NCBI RefSeq assembly: GCF_014898815.1
Contig: NW_026515497.1
Coordinates: 1,364,001 to 1,428,000, forward strand
From: Panonychus citri
Taxonomy: Eukaryota > Arthropoda > Arachnida > Trombidiformes > Tetranychidae
Length of the DNA stretch: 64,000 nucleotides
Reading direction: 5' to 3'
Shown: one piece after another, positions 26,167 through 36,560 of the stretch
Position numbering within the stretch: the first letter of the stretch is position 1
How the letters are laid out: each line of letters begins with the position of its first letter
Program-made: the position numbers and the translations under genes
Notes under the pieces: generated by a model
Database searches by the model: none
Told to the model about the DNA's origin: nothing
Seen by the model: the letters and a program-made list of their open reading frames with translations, nothing else

Positions 26167-27569
26167 TCATCATCATCTTCATCCTCTTTCCTTTCCTCTT
26201 CTTTCTTTATCATCATCATCTTGATAACAAAAGAAGTCGATATTGAGACGAAAAAGAAAAGTAAAACTTTAAGGAAACGGTAAGAAAATCGAGCTGAGAG
26301 AAAAACAAAGAGAAAAGAAAGAAACATGTCGACACAGACGGAAGACGATTTCATCTTCCTAGTTATCATCTTAAATCTTCTAATTATTATCATCATTATC
26401 ATCCTTTGTAAAAGACAAGTATCATCATCATCATCTCATCATCATCGTCGTTAAACTAAAGCATAAGTTACCATTGATAACGATACAATGTCACCTGTTA
26501 AGTATCATTGATGAAGAAGATGATAATGATGATGATGATTATCATCCTTTGGATGATCTTTCATTATGCATTATCTTCATCTTTTCATCTTGTAAACAAC
26601 AACATGATGAAGATGAAGAGATGATGATCAGGGAAAAGGAGAAAATGATTTTCCTTTTTTCTTTCACTTTTCTCCTTCATCACTTGAGTGATCATCCGCC
26701 ACCTAATTTGATAGACAATTAATTGATTTATTAAATTACTATTCTTACCAACATATGCTATTTGCATCTCTTCATGATGATTATGATGACGAGAAGAAGA
26801 AGAAGAAGAAGAAGAAGAAGAAGAAGAAGAAGAAGAAGAAGAAGAAGAAGAAGAAGAAGAAGAAGAGAGAAAGAGAGAGAATTTCTTTTAATTTTTCTCT
26901 TTATCTTCCAACACGCAATTCGAATCAACCTTTTAATTTCCTTCGCTCATTCAGCTAATTGTTAATTTCGAGGCTTCATATTATCCTCATCTTCATCTTC
27001 ATCTTCCTCCCACTTCACCACATCCACTCCCTCATCATCACTTATTATCATCTCAATTTACTTGATTATTCAAATCTAAGATTCGCAATTTAAATGGTTT
27101 CAAATTTTGTCACAATTTCCAACAATTTACAAAGTAATTCAATATTAGTGATGAACACGATTAACACTCAAGGATTTACACTTGATTTAATTGTTTGTCT
27201 ACACCTTTTACCTGTAAGTTAATTCAATTATGATGTAGTTTTATTGTCAACTAAACGATTAAGATTCAATCAAGTTGAATATTAATTGTTATTATTATTA
27301 ATACTTACGAGGAAAAATAATGGATGAATATTAGTATTGATTAGATGATGAAAAAAACTTATTGATAATCAAAGGTTTCTCATTGTAAAGGATAACAATT
27401 AACACTTAATTGTTGGTGATCAACTTGATTGTTTATTTTGACTTTTACCCAACGTCAAGGGATAACAATTTACTTTGTTGGAGATAATCATTTTCAAATT
27501 GTCGGTGTGATTGATTAGCAATCAATGAATCGTACAACCAAATGATGCTGATGATGATGATTAAGATAC
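23521..27569. other. Non-coding spacer with long purine microsatellites
   Basis: No gene was seen. Three simple repeats stand out: (GA)n at about 25984-26035, (GAAA)n at about 26118-26163 and (GAA)n at about 26793-26866. Predicted peptides here, such as poly-Lys or poly-Arg, are translations of these repeats. A near-CTCF word CCAGTAGAGGTCAAG sits at about 23774-23788. The LTR element is inserted at the right edge. Confidence 0.55.
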
Positions 27570-27573
27570 ATGA
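27570..27573. repeat. Target site duplication, left copy (ATGA)
   Basis: ATGA directly precedes the TGTTATG start of the left LTR and is matched by ATGA at 31402-31405 directly after the right LTR. Extending to 5 bases breaks the match (CATGA versus ATGAT), so the duplication is 4 bp. Confidence 0.8.
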
Positions 27574-28082
27574 TGTTATGATTTATTGTGACACCCGGTT
27601 AAAAGTTGACCATTGATGATGTTGCCAACATCATCATAATTACCTTGACTACGGAACCTTAACAATTGTCTCTTTCTTTATCCCCTTTCTTTTGTTAAAT
27701 ACTTTCAACCTCTGACTTAGCTTTAAATAGCTGATTGGTTACCAACCAATCAGCAAGGGAATCAACACTTCACTTACATTCTTATCTTGTTTCCTTTTCC
27801 TTTTTACATTCCTTTTCTTTTGTATTTAAACCCTTATCCAACTCATCCTTGGTCAAGTCTTAGTTTATCTTTATATCTAATCACTTCTAATTAAAGTTCC
27901 TTTTCTTTTTCTTATTCAACTATGTTCGATTAGTTAATTAATACGTGTTGGTAACACGTAACCAACTTATTCTTAGTAATTGATCTTGTGTTTCAATGTT
28001 TGTGCTTAAGAATATTCAATAAGTGTGAGAGTTAGTAACTCTTTATGTTATTTTGTTCCCTATGGTTCACAAAACCATAACA
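27574..28082 (+). repeat. 5' LTR (509 bp)
   Basis: Starts TGTTATGATTTATTG and ends AAAACCATAACA. A TATTTAAA box at 27823-27830 is a plausible promoter; the transcript start was not determined. The LTR holds four of the GTT-NNN-AAC hairpins (27614-27636, 27730-27754, 27942-27960 and 28028-28042). A fifth hairpin at its right end is TATGGTT-CACAA-AACCATA (28061-28079). It appears the same as the 3' LTR base for base. Confidence 0.93.
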
Positions 28083-28084
28083 TT

Positions 28085-28100
28085 TGGTGGAGATTCCTCG
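28085..28100 (+). other. Candidate primer-binding site
   Basis: TGGTGGAGATTCCTCG begins two bases after the end of the 5' LTR. TGG at this distance complements the CCA end of a tRNA. I could not assign the tRNA species. Confidence 0.5.
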
Positions 28101-28145
28101 TCTTTCTCGCAGCTCGCGGTCGAGCCATTTTGTTGGTGGGGTGTG

Positions 28146-28342
28146 TATAGTGCCCACTATAGTTTCATTTGTCCCCTGTGTTTCTCCATTGTCTGGGGTA
28201 ACAAAGGTCCCAGGTCCGTTGGACAGAAAGGTTAATTGAATTGGTGGTTTAAGTCTAGGGATAACGCGGGTCCTAGGAACGTAAATTCGCCCTTAGGAAA
28301 AGTAAAGTTGAAGTCTAGGGATAACGTGGGTCCTAGGAACGT
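28146..28342 (+). other. Leader with repeated stem-loops
   Basis: The untranslated leader carries TATAGTG-CC-CACTATA (28146-28161) and then three related stem-loops. Two are 32-base direct repeats with a single difference (28251-28282 and 28311-28342), each closed by CTAGG/CCTAG. A third, diverged copy at 28193-28213 is closed by CTGGG/CCCAG, so both sides of the stem changed together. The position between primer-binding site and first ORF is where packaging and dimerisation signals lie in retroelement RNAs. That role is inferred. Confidence 0.55.
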
Positions 28343-28481
28343 CAACCTAATTTTCGTGGTATTGTAAGTAATGGACAACAATAACAAGTAAATCGACGTC
28401 AAGAATTCGTTTTGTCTTGCTAAGAAAACAACAAAAATATAAAGAGATTAAGAATCGCTGATTCTCATCAAGGAAGAAATT

Positions 28482-29582
28482 ATGACCTACATTGGATATC
28501 AAATCGATGAAAAGATTAAGACGGTGGATCGAGTGTTATCAACACTTGATCAGAATAAGTTAAGGATGGACAATTATGCAGATGATTTTATGTTTGATGA
28601 ACTAGACTACAAAATCAATTCAATTTCTGGTAAAACTAAATGCCCTATTATCATTGGAAAAATTTATGATAGACCTGGAAGAATTTTAATTGATTCTGGC
28701 GCTGCTACTTCTGTAATGTCAAGAGAAACAACCATTAAATTGAATCTTCCTATGCTACCTTGGTTATCAACCAACGTTAAATTAGCCGACGGAACTTCAA
28801 TTAAACCATTGGGAATGGTTGAATGTTGTGTGAAATTCAATGATACTCTGGTTCCTGTTAATTTTTGTGTATTATCAAAAGTCAACATTCCTATATTACT
28901 TGGTTCTGATTTCTTCAGAAAATTCAACGCTATAATTGATTACGGAAGTGATACCATCACTATGAAATATAAAGGTGAAACAATCAAAATCGATCTTTGG
29001 TCTCCGTATCAATTACCAACAGAAAATATCAATCAGTTGCCAACTGAATCTGGAAATGATTTCTCTAAATTGGTTAAAATTATTCGAGAATCTATTAATC
29101 AATTACCAATTATGATTGCTTATAAAGAAAAGATTACTCGTTTGATCAAGAATATTCAAGACGCTGCCATTGAATGTAATATTCAGTTACCAACTGAAAT
29201 CCAAACAGATAAAGTTTCTCAAAATAATGCTGATTTCTGCTTAGAAGAAGACCAACAATCGAATCAATCGAAATTCGGATTAAAATCACCCAAATCATCG
29301 GAACCAGATTTCAATGATACAAAACTTTCAGTGGAAGATCAATTTGAATTAGAAAATAAATTCATTGATTTTGATCAGTTGCCAACTGAATCAATTTATA
29401 ATATTATTATAACCAACCCTGTCTACAGAAAAGATTACGATAAAACATTTGGTAATGGAATGGAGGTTGGCAACCTACTGGACTACTACCCTACAGAATT
29501 TTACAAGTTTAATAAACTTAGTAAAATCGAAGATTCTAAATTTAAACTCAGAAAAGAGAATTTTAGATTATCCACTAAATAA
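28482..29582 (+). CDS. Retropepsin-containing ORF with QLPTE repeats
   Basis: A 366-residue protein starts at an ATG about 400 bases after the 5' LTR. The aspartic protease fold spans roughly residues 55-172: ILIDSGAATSV with the catalytic DSGA at 71-74, and PILLGSDFF at 137-145 as the second signature. Family knowledge: such retropepsins act as dimers and process gag-pol. No gag, reverse transcriptase or integrase precedes or follows it. The C-terminal half has no recognised domain. It contains QLPTE several times (near 29008, 29034, 29184 and 29376) and a QLPIM variant near 29100. The last three QLPTE units are encoded by hairpins TCAGTT-GCC-AACTGA or TTCAGTT-ACC-AACTGAA. Whether QLPTE is a cleavage site or a by-product of the hairpin is unknown. 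Confidence 0.85.
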   Translation: MTYIGYQIDEKIKTVDRVLSTLDQNKLRMDNYADDFMFDELDYKINSISGKTKCPIIIGKIYDRPGRILIDSGAATSVMSRETTIKLNLPMLPWLSTNVKLADGTSIKPLGMVECCVKFNDTLVPVNFCVLSKVNIPILLGSDFFRKFNAIIDYGSDTITMKYKGETIKIDLWSPYQLPTENINQLPTESGNDFSKLVKIIRESINQLPIMIAYKEKITRLIKNIQDAAIECNIQLPTEIQTDKVSQNNADFCLEEDQQSNQSKFGLKSPKSSEPDFNDTKLSVEDQFELENKFIDFDQLPTESIYNIIITNPVYRKDYDKTFGNGMEVGNLLDYYPTEFYKFNKLSKIEDSKFKLRKENFRLSTK

Positions 29583-29790
29583 TTAATTCATAATAAGCGC
29601 TTAATTAGTTTAATTAATCGCCAACAATCCATTATTACTAAGACGACTGACCATTCGGTTGACAACCGAAACTTAATCGATTCCCTCCATTATACTTTAG
29701 ATTTTCACATAGTTTAAATTTGTGTTTATTTTGCTTATTTTGTTTACTTTGTTTTTCATTTTTTTTGTGAACCTTAAATTTGTTTCTTCC

Positions 29791-30852
29791 ATGAATTGGA
29801 ATAATCGTCGTAATTGGGGCGATTGGGATTGGGGTTACCAACCCCCTGTTGCTGTCATTGCTGACCCAATTCAAGCTCTAATTGAAGCTCAACAACTTCC
29901 AGAGTTTGATGAACCAGAACCTTTGACCATCAATGGATACGATCCCGAAAGATTTACAGATCAAGAAGCTATTGAAAGCTTCAAATGTGTTATTTGTTTC
30001 TGTGTCCCTTTGGATCCATCAACTCACCTCCAAAAACCAATGTTAACAGTTTGCCCTCACACCTTTTGTCTTACGTGTTTGACTCGGTTGGCAACCGAAG
30101 TAAATTTCACTTGCCCTTTTCGATGTGTCCAACAGCGAAACTTTGGTCAAATTGTTCCGATTCCAGAGGCAAGGAAAAGTGTTTATTTAGAATTAGAATT
30201 GATGTGTAAGTTCATTGATTGTCGCTCGATTATCTCTTTAAGACATATAAATGAACACCAATTGTGTTGCCAACACAAAAATAAGGGAGAGAAAGACATT
30301 GAAGATTACCAATCTTATTTCGACTATTTGAAAGACCAACAACAAGCAAGTCAACAAAAAGAAACCAAAGATTCATCCACTCAAACGGAAGAAATTGAAT
30401 CAAGTAGTCGAATCGAGGAATTGGAATCGAAAATCAAAGAGTTAGAACGGTTGTTAACCGTTGAAAGAGAAAATAATTCAGACCTTCGATCGAGATTATC
30501 TCAAGAAAATCGAGACAACACCGGAATTCAGGCCATTTCCAATCATCTCCGATGCTCGATTGAGCATAGAACTTTGGAAGCAACTATAAGTTTCGGTGAT
30601 AGACAAATTGTTATCAACAATTTAAACCTGGAAATGACTGGACAAGATTTGATTGATCGAATTCATGAAGAAATTGGTGAAGACCCTGGTCAATTATTGT
30701 TCATCCGTCACATTCCTATTCAACCCGAATTACGCCTGAGACAACATTCTTTGGGTCTCCGACCCTTTCATGCCGTCGCAATTGGATCAAGAAGAGTCGC
30801 TAATGGTCGTGCTTTGAAAATTAGGATCATGGGATTGGGACCTCAATTATAA
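29791..30852 (+). CDS. RING / TRAF-like zinc finger / coiled-coil / ubiquitin-like protein
   Basis: The ATG at 29791 gives 353 residues; the frame is open further upstream, but only from a GTG. Domains in order: an acidic N-terminal stretch; a RING finger (C66-x2-C69, C88-x-H90-x2-C93-x2-C96, C108-x3-C112); a TRAF-like finger (C139-x4-C144, H156, C159/C160); a coiled coil (about 205-245, IEELESKIKELERLL); and a C-terminal ubiquitin-like fold (about 264-335, starting ATISFGDRQIVI). This is the layout of a TRIM/TRAF-like E3 ubiquitin ligase with a UBL, carried in the slot where other LTR elements have env. It stops 40 bases before the 3' LTR. It probably acts on host ubiquitin pathways, which is inference. 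It is intact, although the element has lost gag and pol. Confidence 0.85.
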   Translation: MNWNNRRNWGDWDWGYQPPVAVIADPIQALIEAQQLPEFDEPEPLTINGYDPERFTDQEAIESFKCVICFCVPLDPSTHLQKPMLTVCPHTFCLTCLTRLATEVNFTCPFRCVQQRNFGQIVPIPEARKSVYLELELMCKFIDCRSIISLRHINEHQLCCQHKNKGEKDIEDYQSYFDYLKDQQQASQQKETKDSSTQTEEIESSSRIEELESKIKELERLLTVERENNSDLRSRLSQENRDNTGIQAISNHLRCSIEHRTLEATISFGDRQIVINNLNLEMTGQDLIDRIHEEIGEDPGQLLFIRHIPIQPELRLRQHSLGLRPFHAVAIGSRRVANGRALKIRIMGLGPQL

Positions 30853-30881
30853 ATAAGTTCGAGGACGAACTCAGGTTTCAC

Positions 30882-30892
30882 GAAGGGGGAAA
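30882..30892 (+). other. Polypurine tract
   Basis: GAAGGGGGAAA abuts the TGTTATG start of the 3' LTR, the expected position for priming plus-strand DNA synthesis. Confidence 0.8.
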
Positions 30893-31401
30893 TGTTATGA
30901 TTTATTGTGACACCCGGTTAAAAGTTGACCATTGATGATGTTGCCAACATCATCATAATTACCTTGACTACGGAACCTTAACAATTGTCTCTTTCTTTAT
31001 CCCCTTTCTTTTGTTAAATACTTTCAACCTCTGACTTAGCTTTAAATAGCTGATTGGTTACCAACCAATCAGCAAGGGAATCAACACTTCACTTACATTC
31101 TTATCTTGTTTCCTTTTCCTTTTTACATTCCTTTTCTTTTGTATTTAAACCCTTATCCAACTCATCCTTGGTCAAGTCTTAGTTTATCTTTATATCTAAT
31201 CACTTCTAATTAAAGTTCCTTTTCTTTTTCTTATTCAACTATGTTCGATTAGTTAATTAATACGTGTTGGTAACACGTAACCAACTTATTCTTAGTAATT
31301 GATCTTGTGTTTCAATGTTTGTGCTTAAGAATATTCAATAAGTGTGAGAGTTAGTAACTCTTTATGTTATTTTGTTCCCTATGGTTCACAAAACCATAAC
31401 A
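30893..31401 (+). repeat. 3' LTR (509 bp)
   Basis: Same length as the 5' LTR, and no difference was seen on reading through both. Identity implies a recent insertion or recent gene conversion. It is followed directly by the right target duplication ATGA (31402-31405). Confidence 0.93.
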
Positions 31402-31405
31402 ATGA

Positions 31406-34400
31406 TCAGGATGATTAGGATGACAATTGAAGATGAAGCTTTAAAAAATCAAACTAATGACACGCCAACAAAAAATGAGACGATAATCAAGTCTCAGCAT
31501 CTTAATCCTACTACAAAAGCGGAAACTATTATTATCACCATTAAATGTCTTAGGTAAAGATGACCGTCATCTTCATCTTCATCATCATCATCATTATCCT
31601 CATCTTTGTCATCCTCATCCTCTTTTCAATCTTCTTCTTTATCATTTTCGCAACTTTTTTGTGTAATAGATGATTTTTTATCTTCTAATATATTTGATCC
31701 CAACGGAAGCACAATCAAGATGCTGATGGTTGATGACGATGATGATGATGAAGATTAGGATGATAATGATAAAGATGAGGATGGAGATGATGTTAAATAG
31801 TTAGAGGGAGAGATGATTTTTAAATTGTTTCGTTTAAAAAATAAATAAATTTTTCTAAAGTAAAAAAAAAACTTTTGGCGACATTCAAGTTCCTGTCATC
31901 ACCTTAATGACCTTAAATTTGGACCTTAATTGTTGTTTCAATTATAATTAGAAAGATTAATTGTAATCAGTTGGTAATGATTATTGATTTACGATCAGCA
32001 ATTAAATCGTAAATCTGTTTATTTGTACAATTTTACTATTAAATTGAAATTTGATTGAAACTTTTTCGTTGTTGGTTAAATTTAGTTTCAAATTGTGGCA
32101 ATGTCACTTTTCATTGTCATTCAAGTTTAAATTGTCACTGATTAACTTTGATTATTTATTTTTACGCATTTGAATACTTTAATTAGTCAATTGATTGTTA
32201 TGATTAGCGGAGAGACTTTTTTGCTCTTGCAAATAGGATTAAATTGGTTCCAGTGACTTTACATCAACTTCGAGCTGATTGTTGACTTAAGTTCATCAGT
32301 TGTTGTTGTTTTTTTCCTCATCTTCACACTTTGTCATCTTTTGTCATCATCATCTGTCTCATAATTATCAGTTGTATTTAAAGATAAATTTAGTAACTTG
32401 TCAAAAATCAATCGGATTAAATGATCAACAATCAACAGTCTCAAATCCAATTGAAAACGATCAACATATAAATCAAATTGATTGTTTAGTTAATCTAAAT
32501 GAAATCTGTTCATCAAGTCAAATTGGCCAAAAATTAGTTACGAAGTTTAATTTCGATTAAATTGAAAAAGAAAAAAATATCAATAGTAATTAACGAACAA
32601 AAAGAGAAAAAGTTAATTTTATTTGATCGAAATTCGAGTTTTTCTAAATTCTACCAACAGATGGCGCTGGTAGAACGAAAAAGTTCTAACTAAGTTTTTG
32701 GAAAAACTTTTTTTTTTTCTTCAGAATAAAAACAAAGTTAACATTTGTTTATTTTCTCCATTTATCATCATCATAATCATCCTCTTCTCCATCATTTATG
32801 TTCAATGTAACTGATTTGAATAAAAGGAGAAGAACCAAAAAGACATTTAAACATATAAACAAAAAATGAAACTCGAAAAGAAAAGTTCGAGGAAAAGAAA
32901 GAAGAGAAAGAAAAAAAGAAGAAGAAGAAAATTATAAGAGAATAAACTTCTTATCATCTTCATCTTCATCCTCATCTTCAAACATAATAATCTTCAATCA
33001 ATTTCGCAATAGGAGTGTCACCTTATCGCCTCACCTTATTTTACCTTCTCGCAATTGTCAAGATAAATTGTCTTCTCGAATTGTCAATTTAATCTGTTTT
33101 TTGTTCATCATTATAATTCAATGAATCTGATATTTATCCTCATCTTTATCCTCATCACTGTTATCATGTAAATGAGTAACTTATATATACCTGAAGATGG
33201 AGATGACAAAAAAAAGGTGTAACTAGAACAAGAAAAAAACAAACTTGTAAACAAACCTCAAGATCCATGTAAACCTTTAAGTTTTTGAATACTTTTTTAA
33301 GGACAACGACATCATCATCCTTATCATCTTCAAGGTGACTTACTGATCCGTTTCAAGGGCAGGTCATCATCTTAAAATACAGTAGCTTCATAATCATTAA
33401 ATATGATAAATCATTTCTCAAGAATCGACCTCATGTTGATCATCATCATCTTATATTTGCTATCATTTGATGTTGATGATGATGATTAGAATGTTTTTTT
33501 TTCTTTGTTGTTATTTTCATAATCATTGTGTGAGAGATGATGATGATGATGATGATAATCTCAAGATGATGAACGGAAAAAGAAAACAAAAAAACGATTT
33601 TCTTATTTTTCTTTGTCTTCAATTCCTCCACATACACACTCACACTCACTCACACACACTACACTCATTCATTGATTGTATCAACATCATCATCACCCAC
33701 CTTCATCTCCCACTCTCACTCCTCCATCATCATAAACCGTATCTTTATTTTCATCAACAATTAACATCAAATTTGATGTTAATTGTTATTGTATCAACAT
33801 CCTTACCTTTTATCATCAATAATATTTACCAATATTTAAGATATTAAGTTGATCTTTTTTTCTGTCCATAGGAAAAAAAACAAAACCTTTTTGTAAGAGG
33901 AGGAGAAGGAGGAAGATAATGATGATGATGATGATAAGTGTCCACTCCTATCTTATTTATACAAAGATGATGATGAAGATGAAAAAATATATCAGTGTGA
34001 GAAATTCAATTGTTCATGGGAACAGAAATTAACATGATGATAATGGCGACAATTTAACAGAAAAGTTTTTTTTTATGTTCATGCAATTGATAATTTCTTG
34101 TAAACAGAGTAACAAATAACATCATCATCATCATCATCATCTTCATTATCATGATAATATCGTGAGTAAAGGAGATAAAAAAAATTGGAATAAGAAAAAA
34201 AAAGAGAAAACTTTTTCCAGAACAGAAAAAGTTTTCTAAACTGTTCCAAGTTGTAATCGAGATCAGAATAGTTAATTGTTATAATCTTATGTTTAGATGG
34301 AAACTGAAATGATAGATTTAAAGTTAACTTGGTAACAATTTGTTTATCACAATCAAATGATAATCAGGTAATTCACTATCAGTTTTCACACCAAACAATT

Positions 34401-36540
34401 GATAACAATTAAGGGGACATAATTAAGCATTTATATTATTTATAAGAAAGGTAATTGCTCAACATGATTAAAACTGTGAAACAAACAAACTCCTGTTATC
34501 AATTTAATTGTGAACAATTTGAAACAATTTTTTGTTTCTGTTTCTTATCCAAGGATTAATGGTCATCGTGTTAATAATTAAGTTAATCATCATTAATATT
34601 ATCTGATCAGGATTAAATTGTGATACTTTGAACTAACAATTGAATTGTTCTTGGGAAATTGTAACCTCTTTTGGGACATTGACAATTTAAATTAACTTAA
34701 TTGTGATGCGAGATTGAAACAATTTAACATTGACTTTCAGTGAGAATGGCAAACAAACAAATGTAATTACGTTTCTAATTTGACTGGTCAGTTGATTAAC
34801 AACACGATCAACAGGTAATCAATGGTCATTTGAGTGACCATTTGCTTCAAGTAAATCAATACCTTTGCCTTTGGCTTCAAAGTAATAAAAAATATTGACC
34901 AGGTAAGATCATCTTTCCAGATGAAGATAATGAAGATGAGGATGAGGATGAGGATGACAAAAAATCAACAAGATAAAAGGATTGGGTTAACAAGATCAAT
35001 AAGTTACAGTAGCTGGTTAATGAGAAACTATTAGTTACCTTGTTAAAATACTGGACAAAAGGTTAGATGTTGATGACCATGATGATGATAATGAAGATGA
35101 TACTGGTGAGAGAGAGAGAGAGAGAGAGAGATGAAGATGAAGATGATGGTTACTGTACAAAAGAAACTAGGGTTTGGCTGATGAGAGAAGATGAAATTTT
35201 GTATTTTTTTCTTCTTCTTCTTCATTAACTTAACTACTACTTACCTGGGAAGATGAAGGGAAGACAAATGATGATAAAAATCATTTTACAATCATCATCT
35301 TCATCTTGATGATCATCAGTGGACTTTATATATAAAATATAATGAAGATATGAAGAGAAGATGATGAAGAAGAAGACAAAATCTACTCTAGTTAATTTAA
35401 CCATTTCTAATTCAAGAAACGTTGTCATCCCTCATCTTAATCATCATTTTGAGCCTCTCACTAAATGGTGAACGTATTTACTAAATTGCTGATGATTATA
35501 ATCAACTGATTAAACTGATGTTATGATTAATGTAAATTAAGTCACTTATTTAGTTAACTGGTTAAAGGTTAAAACCTTTTGTTGTCGTTGTTTCAATGGT
35601 GAGAAATTGAAAAACTTTTATAATTCATTTTAATGAATTAATTTTCATTTGCTCAACTTTTCTGTTTTTTGTCACCATGATCATGATGATGATGATGATG
35701 TTGATGTTGATTATAATTCATTTAATCAGATTCAATTGCGTTAATTTTGTGGCTTCATTTCTCACGGTAAACCATTTCTCTCACCAGAACTTTTAACTTC
35801 ATCTTCATCTTGATGATCAACATTCATCTCAATCATCAGAACTTTGATTAACTTGATTATCATGTTTGATATTGAATTTTTTTTACCTTTGTCTTGATAT
35901 TGTTTATTTGCTAATTCAATGTCAAATGATTAGTTAATTGTCAGCATATATTGAGAGTTTATAATCTTTGCAATACTTGATTGTTTCACTTTCTTTTCCA
36001 AGTTGTAATTGAAGTTAATTACGATTAATTTTAACGGGATTAACTTGATTCTTTTTCTTATATATATTAGTACAACTGTTAAAGTGATTAACTATTTACA
36101 CTAATTGCAATTAAATTTAAATTGCAACTTTGTTGCAATCAACAGGAACAACTTATTACTACAAATCCGAAAGATTAAAAGTTTTTGGGCAAAATGTGAA
36201 TGTACAAGTGAGAGATTGAGAGAGAGAGGAAGAGAGAGAGAGAGTAAAAAACAGAAGAAAACAAGGTAAGATGATGATGAGGAAGATGAAGATGATGATA
36301 ATGATGATGATGATGAAGAAAGTGAGTAAGTAGAAAGAAAAATAAAAGAGGAACCTTAATTTACGTGGGAACCAAATGGAAAGTTTTTATTTAGAAGCAA
36401 AATGTTGGAGAAAAAAGTTTTTTTTTCTTCTTTACTTAGATTGTGTTCCTTTTTTTAAAGCGTTTGTTGTGATCTTATTTTGAGACCCTGGATTTAGAAG
36501 GTCAGGTGACGAGAGGTGAAAGGGGAAGGAGAAAAGGTTA
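31406..36540. other. Non-coding spacer
   Basis: No gene was recognised. There are many short ATC/ATG runs and a (GA)n tract near 35110. An 86-codon open frame at 32300-32560 has no start context or domain. A CTCF-like word lies at 32654-32668. Confidence 0.5.
32654..32668 (+). promoter_or_regulatory. CTCF-like motif
   Basis: CCAACAGATGGCGCT matches the CTCF core CCASYAGRKGGCRSY at all but the fourth position. It is isolated in AT-rich DNA. Binding is inference. Confidence 0.4.
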
Positions 36541-36560
36541 GGACTTTTCTTCTCTCTCTT

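Larger units (their letters stand above)
27614..30871. repeat. Dispersed GTT-NNN-AAC hairpin family
   Basis: Short perfect inverted repeats share the loop region GTT-NNN-AAC but have different, internally complementary arms. LTR copies: 27614-27636 (10-bp arms), 27730-27754 (11), 27942-27960 (8) and 28028-28042 (6), repeated in the 3' LTR. Internal copies: 29033-29047, 29182-29198, 29375-29389, 29464-29476 (5-bp arms), 29654-29670, 29831-29845, 30084-30098, 30262-30278 and 30446-30462. A related AGTTCG-AGGA-CGAACT sits at 30856-30871, just before the polypurine tract. Several lie in coding sequence in different reading frames, so the shared signal is in DNA or RNA rather than protein. Confidence 0.8.
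27574..31401 (+). mobile_element. Non-autonomous LTR retroelement carrying protease and RING-UBL genes
   Basis: The 3,828-bp element is bounded by two 509-bp direct repeats (27574-28082 and 30893-31401) that look identical by eye. The LTRs open with TGTTATG and close with CATAACA, perfect short inverted ends. ATGA is duplicated on both sides (27570-27573 and 31402-31405). A candidate primer-binding site follows the left LTR, and GAAGGGGGAAA precedes the right LTR. Between them lie a leader with stem-loops, a retropepsin ORF and a RING-coiled-coil-UBL ORF. No gag zinc knuckle, reverse transcriptase, RNase H or integrase is present, so it must depend on another element for transposition. The AAGGGGGAAATGTTATG junction is typical of Ty3/gypsy-like elements; that placement is inference. 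Confidence 0.93.

Noticed and set aside
26755..26965. Poly-Lys and poly-Arg open frames
   Set aside because: They are two frames of one (GAA)n microsatellite.
29722..29790. Hydrophobic leader FILLILFTLFFIFF upstream of the RING-UBL ORF, resembling a signal peptide
   Set aside because: It starts only at a GTG, lies in T-rich sequence, and a RING protein with a UBL is expected in the cytosol; the ATG at 29791 is preferred.
32300..32560. 86-codon open frame
   Set aside because: It begins at a TTG, has no domain and no clear acceptor; Asn/Gln-rich peptides arise easily from the local AATTGTT-type sequence.
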